64,000 nucleotides of DNA from Adiantum capillus-veneris (GCA_014529385.2 CM043942.1:50296774-50360773), one strand, 5' to 3'. Numbered from the stretch's first letter, positions 35,269 to 46,234 are shown. The notes: a model not told the origin generated them from the sequence alone. Made by a program: numbers and translations.

Positions 35269-36388
35269 CAGTATTTTTTGAAGTTGACAGCATCAGCATT
35301 TTCAGCCTTCATCAACGTTTGCAGATCCAGCGGTAGCCTTGGCGTTTTTGCAGATCCTCGCCGGTTGCCTAGCGTTTTGCAGATTCAGCCCAGATTTGCT
35401 AGCGTTTTCAGTTTTCAGCCCTTAGCCTCGTTGAGCCCGACCCCATCCAGTAGCAAATCCTTGCCACAAGTGCCACCTTGTTGCAGATCTTTCAGCAGTT
35501 TATTTTCAGCCCAAAACAGTCCTAGTGTTTTGCAATTTCAGCCCCAATTAGCCAGCGTTTTCGCATTCCCAGCCTTGTACGACTCGGCAGTTGCAGATTA
35601 GCTCCGCAGTAGCAGATCCACAGCATATTAACAGGGGATGGAGGCTAGAGACGGGGGACGCCCGGATCCGGGACGGGGACGGATGGCAGACTGCCTGCCA
35701 GATGGGAACGCAACCTGAACGTCCGGGGACGGCAGGGAACATTAGTCAACAGTCAACTTTTAAAATTTGAAAAACTAACATTGAAATTTGACTCATTTTG
35801 AGCCTTTGTGGCATGTACTTTTCATTTTGTGTCCATCTCGATTCTCGTGCCATCGATGTTTTATTAGCACATTTGCGTCTATATGACTCATGTCTTTGGT
35901 CTATTTAGTGTAAGTTTGTGGTTCAAGTTATGCTCTATGTGTGTGGGTCAAAAAATGCCAAAAAAAACTTCTTTTTTGTTTTTTGCCGCTTCGCCCCGTC
36001 CCTGTTTCCTAACTTTTGCCATCACGTCCTTGTTCCCGACCCCGACCTGCCGTTCCATGTTACTATGATCCACGGCCAGAAGACTTAGCGTTTTCAGATT
36101 TCACCCATCAACCCAACAGATCTTGCCGTCGTCCTCGACATAGTCCTCACTTAGCATCATAGCATCATGACCCATGGTGCAAGAATAAAGAAAGAACTTG
36201 CTATGGCAATAGAGCAAGGGCGCCCTTGAGGGTTTGGGACCGGACATACCGTGTCTTCTCTCTCTCTCTCTCTCGTCTCTTTCTTTCAGTTCAGTTCAAT
36301 TCTTTCAAGTGAAGTAAAGTCTCCCTTGTGTTTGTGCCGAGTACCTAGATTCGAGCTAACTCCATAAACACTTCCGCTGCACTTGACA
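35269..36388 (+). repeat. LTR-like repeat C, copy 2, interrupted
   Basis: Direct copy of 34,291-35,041, ending CTGCACTTGACA at 36388. Within it 35623-36066 is absent from copy 1 and is a separate insertion. Its (CT)n tract is shorter than that of copy 1. The 5' portion expected of a 3' LTR seems to be missing. Confidence 0.75.
35623..36066. mobile_element. hAT-like MITE, ~444 bp
   Basis: Present in copy 2 of repeat C and absent from copy 1. It is flanked by GATCCACA (35615-35622) and GATCCACG (36067-36074), a near-perfect 8-bp target duplication. The ends, ATATTAACAGGGGA on the left and ATAGTAACATGGAA on the reversed right, form an imperfect terminal inverted repeat. G-rich GGGACGGGGACGG on the left faces C-rich GCCCCGTCCC on the right. 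There is no transposase frame. An 8-bp duplication is typical of hAT elements. Confidence 0.65.
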
Positions 36389-38029
36389 TCTTGCCCCATT
36401 GTTCAACGATAGAATACAACCTATTCTTGCCCTCAAGTGATAATTGCTGGTATGGACCTAACCCACGTTTTTTGACGGTGATTTGAAGAAGGTATATGAG
36501 AGATAACCTCACGATTGTGAGGCTCTAAGATTGAGAGACAAAATTTGCAAGTTGTGAGAAGAGACTTTGCAGCCAAGCAAGCTCCTTGAGCTTAGTACAA
36601 GAAGATAGATTCATTCTTTTGATTGTTGGGGCTATGACATTGATGTCTACTTGGCATAATTGATGTGATAGCCCATATGCACCTATGTGAAACCACGTGC
36701 TAGAGTGCACCCAGGACTTATGAGACATGGAATGATGTATCATATCATGATGTAACCTCTTGCAATGCTTATGTATGAGGGTCAATGAAACCTATATTTT
36801 CTCAAGGGATGCAATGATTTATTTTCTCTATCATTGTAAGTGATATTGTAATGTCTCCACCATAATGTAACAAGTGGTATAAGAACCTTTTTAGCATAGA
36901 AAAAAGTCTAATCCTAGCTCTTGATTAGATCAATTTCAAAGGTTTTGGCCTACTTCTGAAATGCCTTCCAAAAGGTTTTATAAGTTCTGTATATATACGG
37001 ACATACCTAGATGGAAACTATATGCTCATGCACTTTGCACAACATGTCAATCTTTAGAGTAAGACATGCATTAGGTGTATTATGTTGCTAGAGAATTGAT
37101 AGCTTACTTGAAGTTTGAAACTTGAAATAGAATAGATGAGAACCAATGAAGTATAAATATTTGTCTTCTAGGGAATGCGATGATCAGAAACACAAGGTTT
37201 CAAAAACGTTGTTGGGCGATTTTAGAAAACGATTTTCTTTCTTTGTATAAAATGTACGGATGGCTCTTGTTTAAAAAGATCTTAAAGCCTTGGTAGAGGC
37301 ACTTTGTAACATTATGCATTGTAAATATAGTAAGTAAAAAATAGTGGCAGCTCTGGTGTGTAAGTTGGGTAGTTTGAGGACAAATGACCATTTACGAAAG
37401 GAAAGCGAGTTTCTAAGTGAAAGAGGGGAGAGAAGCCACGTTCTGGGATTGCATGACAAAGGAGAAGCAAGAAGAGGTCAAAATTCAGTTTTGGACCTAG
37501 AAATTAGTGTTTTCCTCACAAATTTCTCATCAACGTTGGAAATCTGCAGCCCACGAGTCTTTTTTGGGGTTTTGGCACATTCTGTATGCGCTTGTGTATT
37601 CAGATTTCTCGATTTTCAAGTGTAGAATTTTTTGCAACAGCCTATAACAGTAAATAAAAGCTTTTTCAAGAGTTTTTCTATCTTTATTAATGTGTTTTAT
37701 GAGGTTTTTTGTCGGGTTTATCTATATGAATTATTGTAGCTGAGGGTTCTTGGTTGAGGATCATCTTATAATCCCCTATTAAGTTCTTATTCTCTTTGCT
37801 TAACTATGTATTAGCTTATCTACATTGTATCACAATTCGGGGGACTTGAGAAAAAGAGTGTTTGGTTTCCTTTGTTTGGTAAGGATTTTTTGTGTTGGTG
37901 TATTTGCAAAGTAAGTGAAGGCGAAGCTATAGAGGCGTCAAGATAGTTTTTCTTCTTCCTCACAGCTTTTTGGTGCTTCCACAGGGGAGCATTCTAGTTA
38001 CTCTAAATTTGTTGTTGCAATGACATTTA
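36389..38029. other. No recognisable gene
   Basis: Only short open frames without motif. Sequence around 37,300-37,630 has an LTR-like feel but no confirmed termini or partner. Left unassigned. Confidence 0.4.
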
Positions 38030-38245
38030 TGTATCCCGAGTTCCATGGTGGCGCTTAAGAGGATGTTTTGGTGTTCCTAGAGGAGTTGGAAGTTGCATGC
38101 ATAAACAAGCACATCGTGGATGAGGGGCAAATGTTGGTGGTTGTCTTTTTTTGGAAGGATGATGCTCGCTAGTGGTACAGAAGGTATGAAGTTTAACACA
38201 GAAATGCGAATGGAATTGTGTCAATAGCGCTTTAGGAGGGGTCAA
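38030..38245 (+). pseudogene. Ty3/gypsy gag fragment
   Basis: Plus-strand frame reads YPEFHGGA, stop, EDVLVFLEELEVACINKH, later VVFFWKDDAR, stop, WYRRYE. This matches the conserved run of plant gypsy Gag (PxFxG.. EDV..FL..LE.. L..DAR.WY). Two stops interrupt it and neither a zinc knuckle nor pol follows. It is an isolated relic. Confidence 0.5.
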
Positions 38246-38750
38246 GTGTCACAAACGGGAGCGCATACGAATAATCAACAAGCTGAAAATAAATAAACTT
38301 TCAACTAAAAGAGATGAGGGAGAAGATCGACACATTATTAGGGACCAAAAAATGGGCTGGTAACCCTCCCTCGAGAGAATCTTTATTAGGGAGAATCTTT
38401 ACGAGCACAAAAAATGAAGTGACCCCTCCATTCTAATTCTTAGACTCGATGGTCGATTCCTTGCCATGCGGGAAAATCCGAGAGGCAAGCTCTCAATTCC
38501 GTCTACACACGGAGTGTGGAACTCTACAAATCGTTCTAGCGACCACTCTACTAGCAGGGGAGTCTTGAGTGTCTAGAGTTGTTGAGCTTAGTTGTTTCTT
38601 CCTCCAAGAGTTCGCAGCTTGCTTGGCTATAGCCAGGGAGGAGGAGAAGTGTCCTCGACGGGGCATTCTTCCTTACAAATAATATAGGAGCACCACCTTG
38701 ACAGTCCTTGGTTGGAGGAGCAGATGCAACAGGCTCGATAGGAGATGACT
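38246..38750. other. No recognisable gene
   Basis: Contains short self-similar phrases (GAGAATCTTTATTAGGGAGA-type) near 38,375-38,405, but no coding motif. It may be upstream, strongly decayed LINE sequence. Confidence 0.4.
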
Positions 38751-39503
38751 AGCATTGAGGAGTAGCGGCATGAGTTTGCCTTCCATTGATAGGCATCTCA
38801 ATGGACCTAGGTGGGTGATAGATTTACAAGGGAGTTCTTTGAGACGCTGGGGCCAATTGACGAGATCTGACAGGTCAGCTGCTTAAGAGCCTGAGGATAT
38901 GCGTGCAGTTGTTGTTGACTTCTATCGTTTCTTGTTGTTAGTTGAGCCTCAGTCAGTAGAGTGTCAAGCTGCATGCAAAGAGCAAATTTGGAGATGCCTA
39001 GCCTTGTTACTGAGGAGATGCATCAAACACTAGAGCTTCCTCTCTAGCTAAAGGACCTCCATGAGGCCCTCATGGGCATTTCCCCGAGGTAGCTGTCTAG
39101 GGGAGGATGGTTTGACTCCCAGCTTCTTTTTGGATTATTTGGACTTGCTTGGTTCGGATCTTTACAGTGCCTATTAGTACATCTTGCACACTAGAGAGAT
39201 GCTTGACATCAAGAGTGACGGATCGATCTATAGTATTCCCAAGGATGGAGGCTTCTTATGATGAGATTTGGTAGTGGTGGCGACCCATCACCATTCACAA
39301 CTCGGCCTACAAAGTTCTAGCAAAGGCTTTGAGTTTGAGGATCCAACCATTTCTTGAGAGCATTATACATGGGACCTAGACAGGTTCTGTCAAGGAACAT
39401 AGTATACTTGACAACATTTTCACCTTTTGGGAGGCATCTGCCCTTGTGCATCTCCAAGTGCACACAGTCAGGTGCCCTTGGCAGGGGGGAGAGGGGAACG
39501 CTT
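38751..39503 (+). pseudogene. L1-type LINE ORF2, 5' part of RT
   Basis: Decayed L1 reverse transcriptase. The clearest part, 39,278-39,460, reads WWRPITIHNSAYKVLAKALS, then LRIQPFLESIIHGT, stop, TGSVKEHSILDNIFTFWEA, the L1 signature of RT motifs 1-2. The stop TAG at 39377-39379 replaces Gln (CAG). About 60 residues, including the motif A DFEKAYD region, appear deleted before the LTR element. It resumes at 48,458 after the insertion. No endonuclease domain was recognised upstream. Confidence 0.82.
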
Positions 39504-39508
39504 CATGC

Positions 39509-39793
39509 TGTTAACCCTCACGGCACACGGACACCCTATGATCTATAAACGTTGTATTATTTAGAGTCAGGTACCGGGCTTGTCGGATCAATAGGGAAAG
39601 GTAGAGTGATCGTCGATGAGAGACGCACTTTAACTTGGACATTCAAGGGATTAGTTGGTTAAGCATGGGCGCCCAAGTGTGAATGGGGTGAGCTCCTATA
39701 AAAGCCAACTAAACCTAATTTTTACTCATTCTCTCATTTGTGCAATTGAAGAGTGCTCTTGCTCCATCTCCATCTTCTTTTTCTTCACCTCCT

Positions 39794-39849
<56 letters not shown>

Positions 39850-40092
39850 TGTGTGCGATCGAGCGTTACGAAGGCACGACGGCGACGAAGCGGTTGAGCG
39901 CGGCACGACTGCAGCTTCTTCTTCATCGCGGCGAGGAATCCACCACGAAGGCGAGCGTAGAGCGGTGAGTGACACACCCTTTGTTTTCTTGAGCTTGCTA
40001 GTTTAGGCTTGTTGTGTGCTTGGAGCCGTTTGTGGCTCGCATACGGTGTATTGGCAAGTCCCTTGCTTCGACAGTGCGGCAAGGAGCGCACA
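39509..40092 (+). repeat. 5' LTR
   Basis: 584 bp, TGTTAACC..GCGCACA. It contains a TATA box, then a (GT)n(GA)n(GT)n microsatellite at about 39,794-39,856. The six base differences from the 3' LTR outside the microsatellite are all transitions. The length difference lies in the microsatellite. Confidence 0.97.
39697..39703 (+). promoter_or_regulatory. TATA box of the 5' LTR
   Basis: TATAAAA in CTCCTATAAAAGCC, identical in the 3' LTR at the equivalent position. Transcription would be expected to start some 25-35 bp downstream. Confidence 0.75.
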
Positions 40093-41077
40093 TTTTTGGC
40101 GCCGCTGCCGGGGATATGCCCTACACTAAGCTCGGTTAGCACTTTACGCTTCCTTGTGGTGCAATTTCTATCATAGGAAAGGCAGGGAAGGAGTGTGTGG
40201 AGATTTCTATTTTTTGCGTTTTCTGCATTTGCTGTCGAGTTTCAATTTCTGCTATTGTCTGCGTTTTTTCAATTTCCGCAATTTCTGCATTTTCAAGTTC
40301 GGCGTTTTCAATTTCTGCAATTTTCTGCATTTCTGCGTTTTTTTAAATTTCTGCAATTTTTGTGTTTTTTTTTCTGCAATTTCTGCATTTCTGCGTTTTT
40401 CAATATTCTGCATTTTCTGCATTTTTTCAATTTCTGCGTTTTCTGCAATTCCTGCATTTTTGCGTTTTTCAATTTTCTGCATATCTGCGTTTTTTCAATT
40501 TCTGTATTTTCTGCACCAAAAAGGAAAAAAAAAAATTTGTGAATTTTTTTTTTCAAAAAATAAATAAATCGGAAATTAAAAACGCGAGTGAGCGGGCGGC
40601 TAAATTTTTCGAAAATAAAAAACGTGACTCTTAAAGCGGACGGGTTGGTTTGTATAAAAGATAGATCGGGATCGGGATCATTTGCCCAGGTCCAGGCCCA
40701 GGCCTTAGTCTTATGATATATACTAGACTCACTCTTATATATATACCCTACTCTCTCAAGAGAGAATGAGAGCATGTGGGACAAGTCCTCCACTCTCCTC
40801 CTTTCTCTTCCCACTTGCACCCTTAGACTTTCTAGTTTGGGCTTAGTTCCCTACTAGAAATTGACAGTTTTAGGGATTCCGAGGGCAGAGTGACCAAACG
40901 GAGGGCTATAAAGCACGGCACGACCCTCTGACCGATACGCTCGTTTCGAGCTATCACACGGCCCATTCCACGACACGCTCTAAAAAATCTAGCAAAAAAA
41001 CAAACAAAAAACACGCTAAAAACTAGTCACAAGGCCTCCTAGAGCAGCTTTTTGACACCTTAGGGTATCAAAAGCAC
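40093..41077 (+). repeat. Leader with degenerate TTTCTGC minisatellite
   Basis: The ~985-nt leader between primer site and gag. From about 40,196 to 40,516 it consists of loosely repeated TTTCTGCATTT / TTTCTGCGTTT units broken by TTTTTCAA. Open frames here on both strands are low-complexity artefacts. Further down, 40,660-40,700 is GGGATC and CCAGGCCC rich. Confidence 0.8.
40097..40114 (+). other. Primer binding site, tRNA-Asp
   Basis: TGGCGCCGCTGCCGGGGA starts four bases after the LTR. It differs at one position from the complement of the plant tRNA-Asp 3' end (TGGCGCCGTTGCCGGGGA), the usual primer of Athila/Tat elements. Confidence 0.88.
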
Positions 41078-44000
41078 ATGCACTTACGCTCTGGGCGGGT
41101 GCTAGAATACGAGCATATTGAGGGTGCCTCTGTTCATACAGACACCCATTACCCATCCACGATAAGCTCTAGACCCTCAGCGGGGACACAAGGTAGCACC
41201 ACCCAAGACTCTAAAATAGCCGCTAGTGATTCCTCCTCCGACTCAGAAATCATGGAAGCATACCCTACCCAAAACACTGAGAGAGAAGGCCATGCACCTC
41301 CCGAAGCTCCACAGCCTAGTACTAGTATGTTTAGCCGTTTCATGGAAACATTAGGTAGAGCTACTCGCTCGGAACCTGATGCAAATGAAGCACACGAAGG
41401 GGGTGGGGAAGTGGACTCTCCTTTCACATCGCACGTGGACCCCACACCCCCAAAGAGTGTCCATGTGGATATCCTACCAACTTCTTACCAAGAAGGCCCT
41501 GTTGAGCTGCCTCCTTCAGAAGTTCCCTCTAGAGTACCGTTGGTGACAAGTAAAACCACGGGGAGCAATATTGCTTCTACCTCACAAGAAACCGTTAACA
41601 CGTCGACTCTAGAAGGATGGTTCATTAATGATCATTGGACATACGACCTCCACACTGAGGTGTTGACGGATCTACACTCTGGCCAAGCCTACCATGTAGG
41701 ATGGATAGAGATTGTACAATCCACCTCTAGTGCCACGAGCATCGAAGATCAACAGAAAATGATCTGTAATGTTATCCATGGCATTATTCAATCAGAAAGG
41801 CAAAACCGAGGGGTAAATATACTCTCAACTGGCCCCATGAGATTTCTGGATACGAGCAAGGCTCAACAGCCTACTCTATCACAAATGGAGACTCCTCTAA
41901 TGAGCCCCATGGACCCATCTTACGTCATTTCACCTGGGGTCTCTATGCAATCTGAGCCTCCGAGCGAAAACTTTAGCTTCCCTAACTTGGCTCAACCCTC
42001 TATCAAGGAAAACACAGTGCTCACTCCAGGGATAAGCCTGACAGAGAATGTACCGATGACACCTAGTGTCGTAGTACCTAATATGGGGCCTCGACCATAT
42101 GTGCCTCTAGCCCCTTATGCACACATGGCCCCCACACCTCCAATTGTACCACTTGCTTATGCTCCTCGAGTGCCGCTCCCTAGCTCTTATCCGAGTGGAC
42201 CTATGCCCGGTTATGTTCCATATCCTGCATCATCCACACATATGCCAAGACCGGTACCCGTTCCTCTCCCACATATGATTCCAAGAGTACCTCCACCGGC
42301 CCTGCCTCCTCACATAGGTGACTTGGCAGCGTTTGCTCAAACCATAGGTCGATCTATCGCGGAAAATATGCGTCACGCATCTGATAGAGAGCCTAGAAGT
42401 AAGGCAGTACAAATTGCCAAACTTACGCAAAAATTCAATGGGGACGAAGATGCTAGGAAACACATTGAAGTGTTTGAACAAGTATGTGATTCCTTAGGGG
42501 AACGCAACGAACTACATAAGTGCAATGCCTTAAGCTTGACATTAAGTGGGAAGGCTGGAGATTGGTATAGGACCCTAAGGGTGGACGAGAAAACAATCTA
42601 CCCTACCCTTCGAAGGTTGTTTCTAAAGGAGTACATACGAGAAGGTGTGCTTTGGGGTGTAGCATCTCAGCTACAGAAGGCCGAACGTAAGGAAGGAGAG
42701 TCAGTAAGGGACTTCATTAGTCGTCTAAAGCACTTAAACTCTCGCTGCCCTGTAAATGAGCGCTTCAACAATAACCAACTGCTTGATCGATTCATTCGAG
42801 GGTTGAGGAATGAAGGAATCTATAATGGACTAGTGATTAGAGGTATCACAACCTGGGAAGATGTCACTGCCAATGCAATCCAATTAGAGGACAACTTGAT
42901 GATAGCAGGCATGAGGGTGTCTATTGACACGAGATCCACTAGCTCACAAGCCATTGAGTATGAACCCATGACTCCAAAGCCCATTGCCAATGAGCCAAAG
43001 GTATTTGAGACATTCTTGACAGACCTCACCAAGGCAATCCAAGAGTCTCTTAAGGATAATCGACCCCCTCAAAATAGTCACATGTATCCAAGAAGGGAGC
43101 AACAATGGTGTTCCATTTGCTTATGTCCACATAGCACTAGGGAGTGCTCTACGTTTAGAGTAAAATTTAATGGAACTTGCAACGCATGTGGTAGGTATGG
43201 TCACCAAGCTAAGGATTGTTTAATGATCAAACGTATGATGGCAAATAGACCACCTGTAGCCTGGACGGATGCACCTCGAGCTCCTGTATTGATGCCTACT
43301 CCACCTGTTGAGCAACTACCGCAATACATGGTCCCTAGATCTCAAAATGTTGTACAAGCTACACCGCTACCACCTCCTGTGCTAGGACCGCAGCCCCCGC
43401 ATCCAAGAGTCGCCCCTATGAACCAAGTGGGTTGCGAGCCATCAAATGCTTATCCAGATGGCTGTGAGGAGGAAATAGACACTAGTATTGCCTACGGACT
43501 TGATACATTGGAAGAGTGTCCTATATACTACATGGAAGATTGTTGGGGACAAGTCAAGCCGGTTTATCAAGCTGCTGCTCTCGCATCCAAAGGTCAAAAT
43601 ATCAACACCCAGGCTAGGAGGCCACCTCTTCAATGCTACGAGTGTGGTGGACCACATCGAGTAGCGGAGTGCCCTATTAGGCTGCAAAAGAATGCTGCAC
43701 AGATGCAAGTGAATCAAGGGAGCACGTCTGCAATGCCAATACTCACATGTAATCGTTGTGGCATAGATCACTTGATTGCCCAATGCCCCTATAACCCAAA
43801 TGCGCCTAAAATCACACCCCTAAATTTGGTCGAAATTGCTAGTGTGACGTCGCCAATACCACCCGTCGCACCCGCTTATGCGATTACACGGTCCATGCTT
43901 CAAGGGCCAGGACATATCCTCGAAGAGAGAGATACCGCGTCAATTATCCAAGCAAAGAAAAAGAAGACACGAAGGAAGAAGTCACAGAATACGGAAAATT

Positions 44001-46234
44001 CAAAGCCAAGTTCCAAAACAAACATAGGAACAGGAGATGACCCCGTGTATATGAATGACCTCGAGGATGATTCAGATTCAGTCGAGACAATGGAGACTAG
44101 AACCAATACCACAAAGGGAAAGACCGACAAAGAAAACCGTAACATGGGACCAAATGAAAACCGAATGAGACAAAACCATAAAGAGCCTCTGAAAACACCA
44201 CAAGTGTTTCCAAATCCAATCCAAGACCCCCAAGATAAATCGCAGGGGCAAAAAGGGAAGAATCGTAAAAAGAAGATTGGGACGTACCCAAACCCTGTAG
44301 ACGAGATTAAGCAGGTGAAACATCTAAGAGGTTTAGTGGAGGAGACTCAAAGGAAACTAGAACCAGAACCCATGCAGGTCAAAATCCATGACACAGTGTT
44401 TCCCACGCAAGTTCATCCACCCCACATGAACCATAGACCGTTAGCCATATCTAGTATCATCCAAGAAGGGAGTGAGGACGGGACATCAGAAAGTGAGCAT
44501 ACACCCTTCTTGTTGGAAAGGATGTTTAACGAAGGAATACCTGATCCCATTGAGGAATATGAGATTCCATCCTCACCAGTTCCTAGTCAAGGACCTACAC
44601 CCTGCAAAACACCAATGAATGTTGCCAAACTAGTGGACTTCATGTCTTCTGAGGTCCGAACCACGATCATAGCAAAGCTGTATGGAGATCCTGAGTTATT
44701 CCTTGCACTTCGAGCATTCCTTAACGGAGAGCTACGAACAGGATTACCGCATTTTGCGCAACCAAATAGGCCTGACTCGATTATGATTGATGAGGAAAAT
44801 CATGTGCAATCACTTGACTTAGATGGACACGAGTCTGTGATCGAGGTACCCATTAACGAATTAGGGCAGTATTTTGAAGGCGACGAGTCTAATGCGACCC
44901 TACCCATCACTACCAAGGGATTAACTATAAAGGGAATTCTTGATGGTGGTGCGGGAGTTAGCATCGTTACAAAAGATTGTTGGGAATCCATGGGAAAACC
45001 CCGCCTCAGTGTTACTAACATTGTGGTAAAGATGGCAAATGGTACCATAGCCAAACCTATGGGGATGCTCAAGGATCTTAAGATCAAAGTTCTAGGACAC
45101 AAGGTACGACATACGTTCATTGTAATGGATTTCTCTAAACACCTTATGTCATATGAAATGATTTTAGGACGACCATTCATGAGGGAAGCACAAATGGTTC
45201 ACGATTGGTCAAAAAATCATGTCTATTTGCAATTCCAAGACTCTGTCCTTAGAGTGGATTTGGTGACTGGTAAGGTACACCCCTTAGGGAGTAAAACCAT
45301 TATTGATCATCGCTCTGACACCACAGTTCACTCGGCCCCACTACAATATTGTTACACTTGTAAGAAGGATACAGACATTGGCCAAGATTCTCCTTACATG
45401 GATGTGTTACTGGGTATGACGGAATCAGACAATGTGGATTGGGTCCACCTAGCATCAACCATAGACACTTGGGGAAATAGGGGGACGACCTGGGTAACAC
45501 CTGAGGGGGATGAAATGCCTATACCCTTAAATATGCTACAAGCAATGCATATCGCTTCCGACAAGACTCATCCTAATGTAACGAAGAAAACATACAAGTG
45601 GGTCCCTAAAGCTTCTTTAGTGACCATAGCTAGTGCAAAAAAACAGAAGCCTTGTAAGAAATGTACCACTCGCTCCAAGAAAAGTAAGAAAATGTTACGA
45701 TGGATCCATAAACGACTATTGAAAGCCCAAGGCTACTATCAAGGAAATGATCAAATCTGGGTGCCAAAACGTAGATTGTGCTCTTACCTATCACCTGACC
45801 CAAGTGAGCCCAATCCCGTAGCTCCAAAACGAATCAATGATCGTGGAAAGAAAAAAATCACAGAATGCTACACACCCGCTCCCGAGCTAGTTTGGGTACC
45901 AAAGAAAGAACGATTTGTTCCACCTAGCTCAGGAAGGGGGGAGTCCCATGAAGATTCTAGCTCATCATGTAATACATCCATAGAGGTAAAAACTTCTACA
46001 CAGCCTCCATCTATAGTAGTGGACCTCAATGAAGCTACAAAAGAATCCACACCTCCCAGTGTTCAAGAATCACCTGATGAACCACTTCAAGTTCAATCCT
46101 GGGAGAGTACCTTACCACCCTTGCAGCTTGACAAGGCACCTAGGGTAATAACAAACTACTGGCAAAAATCCTCACCTATTACCAACTGGAACAATTGGTT
46201 TCAAAGGGTGACAAGCTCATTTCAAATGGTATGA
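41078..46234 (+). CDS. Gag-protease polyprotein, 1,718 aa, intact
   Basis: A single uninterrupted frame starting MHLRSGRVLEYE. Residues ~1-440 are Pro/Ser-rich and probably disordered. Residues ~440-600 are the retrotrans_gag region (NALSLTLSGKAGDWYRTL at 483). Four zinc knuckles follow: CSICLCPHSTREC (678), CNACGRYGHQAKDC (701), CYECGGPHRVAEC (853) and CNRCGIDHLIAQC (891). Only the second has canonical CX2CX4HX4C spacing. A Lys/Glu-rich linker leads to a retropepsin-like domain with GILDGGAGVSIV (Asp 1289) and ILGRPFM about 75 residues later. Asp-Gly-Gly replaces the usual Asp-Ser/Thr-Gly. The last ~200 residues are basic with WVPK at 1508, 1561 and 1606. It would coat and package the element's RNA; RT and integrase must come from elsewhere. 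Confidence 0.93.
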   Translation: MHLRSGRVLEYEHIEGASVHTDTHYPSTISSRPSAGTQGSTTQDSKIAASDSSSDSEIMEAYPTQNTEREGHAPPEAPQPSTSMFSRFMETLGRATRSEPDANEAHEGGGEVDSPFTSHVDPTPPKSVHVDILPTSYQEGPVELPPSEVPSRVPLVTSKTTGSNIASTSQETVNTSTLEGWFINDHWTYDLHTEVLTDLHSGQAYHVGWIEIVQSTSSATSIEDQQKMICNVIHGIIQSERQNRGVNILSTGPMRFLDTSKAQQPTLSQMETPLMSPMDPSYVISPGVSMQSEPPSENFSFPNLAQPSIKENTVLTPGISLTENVPMTPSVVVPNMGPRPYVPLAPYAHMAPTPPIVPLAYAPRVPLPSSYPSGPMPGYVPYPASSTHMPRPVPVPLPHMIPRVPPPALPPHIGDLAAFAQTIGRSIAENMRHASDREPRSKAVQIAKLTQKFNGDEDARKHIEVFEQVCDSLGERNELHKCNALSLTLSGKAGDWYRTLRVDEKTIYPTLRRLFLKEYIREGVLWGVASQLQKAERKEGESVRDFISRLKHLNSRCPVNERFNNNQLLDRFIRGLRNEGIYNGLVIRGITTWEDVTANAIQLEDNLMIAGMRVSIDTRSTSSQAIEYEPMTPKPIANEPKVFETFLTDLTKAIQESLKDNRPPQNSHMYPRREQQWCSICLCPHSTRECSTFRVKFNGTCNACGRYGHQAKDCLMIKRMMANRPPVAWTDAPRAPVLMPTPPVEQLPQYMVPRSQNVVQATPLPPPVLGPQPPHPRVAPMNQVGCEPSNAYPDGCEEEIDTSIAYGLDTLEECPIYYMEDCWGQVKPVYQAAALASKGQNINTQARRPPLQCYECGGPHRVAECPIRLQKNAAQMQVNQGSTSAMPILTCNRCGIDHLIAQCPYNPNAPKITPLNLVEIASVTSPIPPVAPAYAITRSMLQGPGHILEERDTASIIQAKKKKTRRKKSQNTENSKPSSKTNIGTGDDPVYMNDLEDDSDSVETMETRTNTTKGKTDKENRNMGPNENRMRQNHKEPLKTPQVFPNPIQDPQDKSQGQKGKNRKKKIGTYPNPVDEIKQVKHLRGLVEETQRKLEPEPMQVKIHDTVFPTQVHPPHMNHRPLAISSIIQEGSEDGTSESEHTPFLLERMFNEGIPDPIEEYEIPSSPVPSQGPTPCKTPMNVAKLVDFMSSEVRTTIIAKLYGDPELFLALRAFLNGELRTGLPHFAQPNRPDSIMIDEENHVQSLDLDGHESVIEVPINELGQYFEGDESNATLPITTKGLTIKGILDGGAGVSIVTKDCWESMGKPRLSVTNIVVKMANGTIAKPMGMLKDLKIKVLGHKVRHTFIVMDFSKHLMSYEMILGRPFMREAQMVHDWSKNHVYLQFQDSVLRVDLVTGKVHPLGSKTIIDHRSDTTVHSAPLQYCYTCKKDTDIGQDSPYMDVLLGMTESDNVDWVHLASTIDTWGNRGTTWVTPEGDEMPIPLNMLQAMHIASDKTHPNVTKKTYKWVPKASLVTIASAKKQKPCKKCTTRSKKSKKMLRWIHKRLLKAQGYYQGNDQIWVPKRRLCSYLSPDPSEPNPVAPKRINDRGKKKITECYTPAPELVWVPKKERFVPPSSGRGESHEDSSSSCNTSIEVKTSTQPPSIVVDLNEATKESTPPSVQESPDEPLQVQSWESTLPPLQLDKAPRVITNYWQKSSPITNWNNWFQRVTSSFQMV

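Noticed and set aside
40252-40820. Long open frames on the minus strand over the leader of the Gag-protease element
   Set aside because: They are products of the repetitive TTTCTGC/purine sequence, overlap each other in several frames and have no domain.
41149-45827. Antisense frames inside the 1,718-codon Gag-protease gene
   Set aside because: Shadows of an intact sense gene; no motif in any of them.
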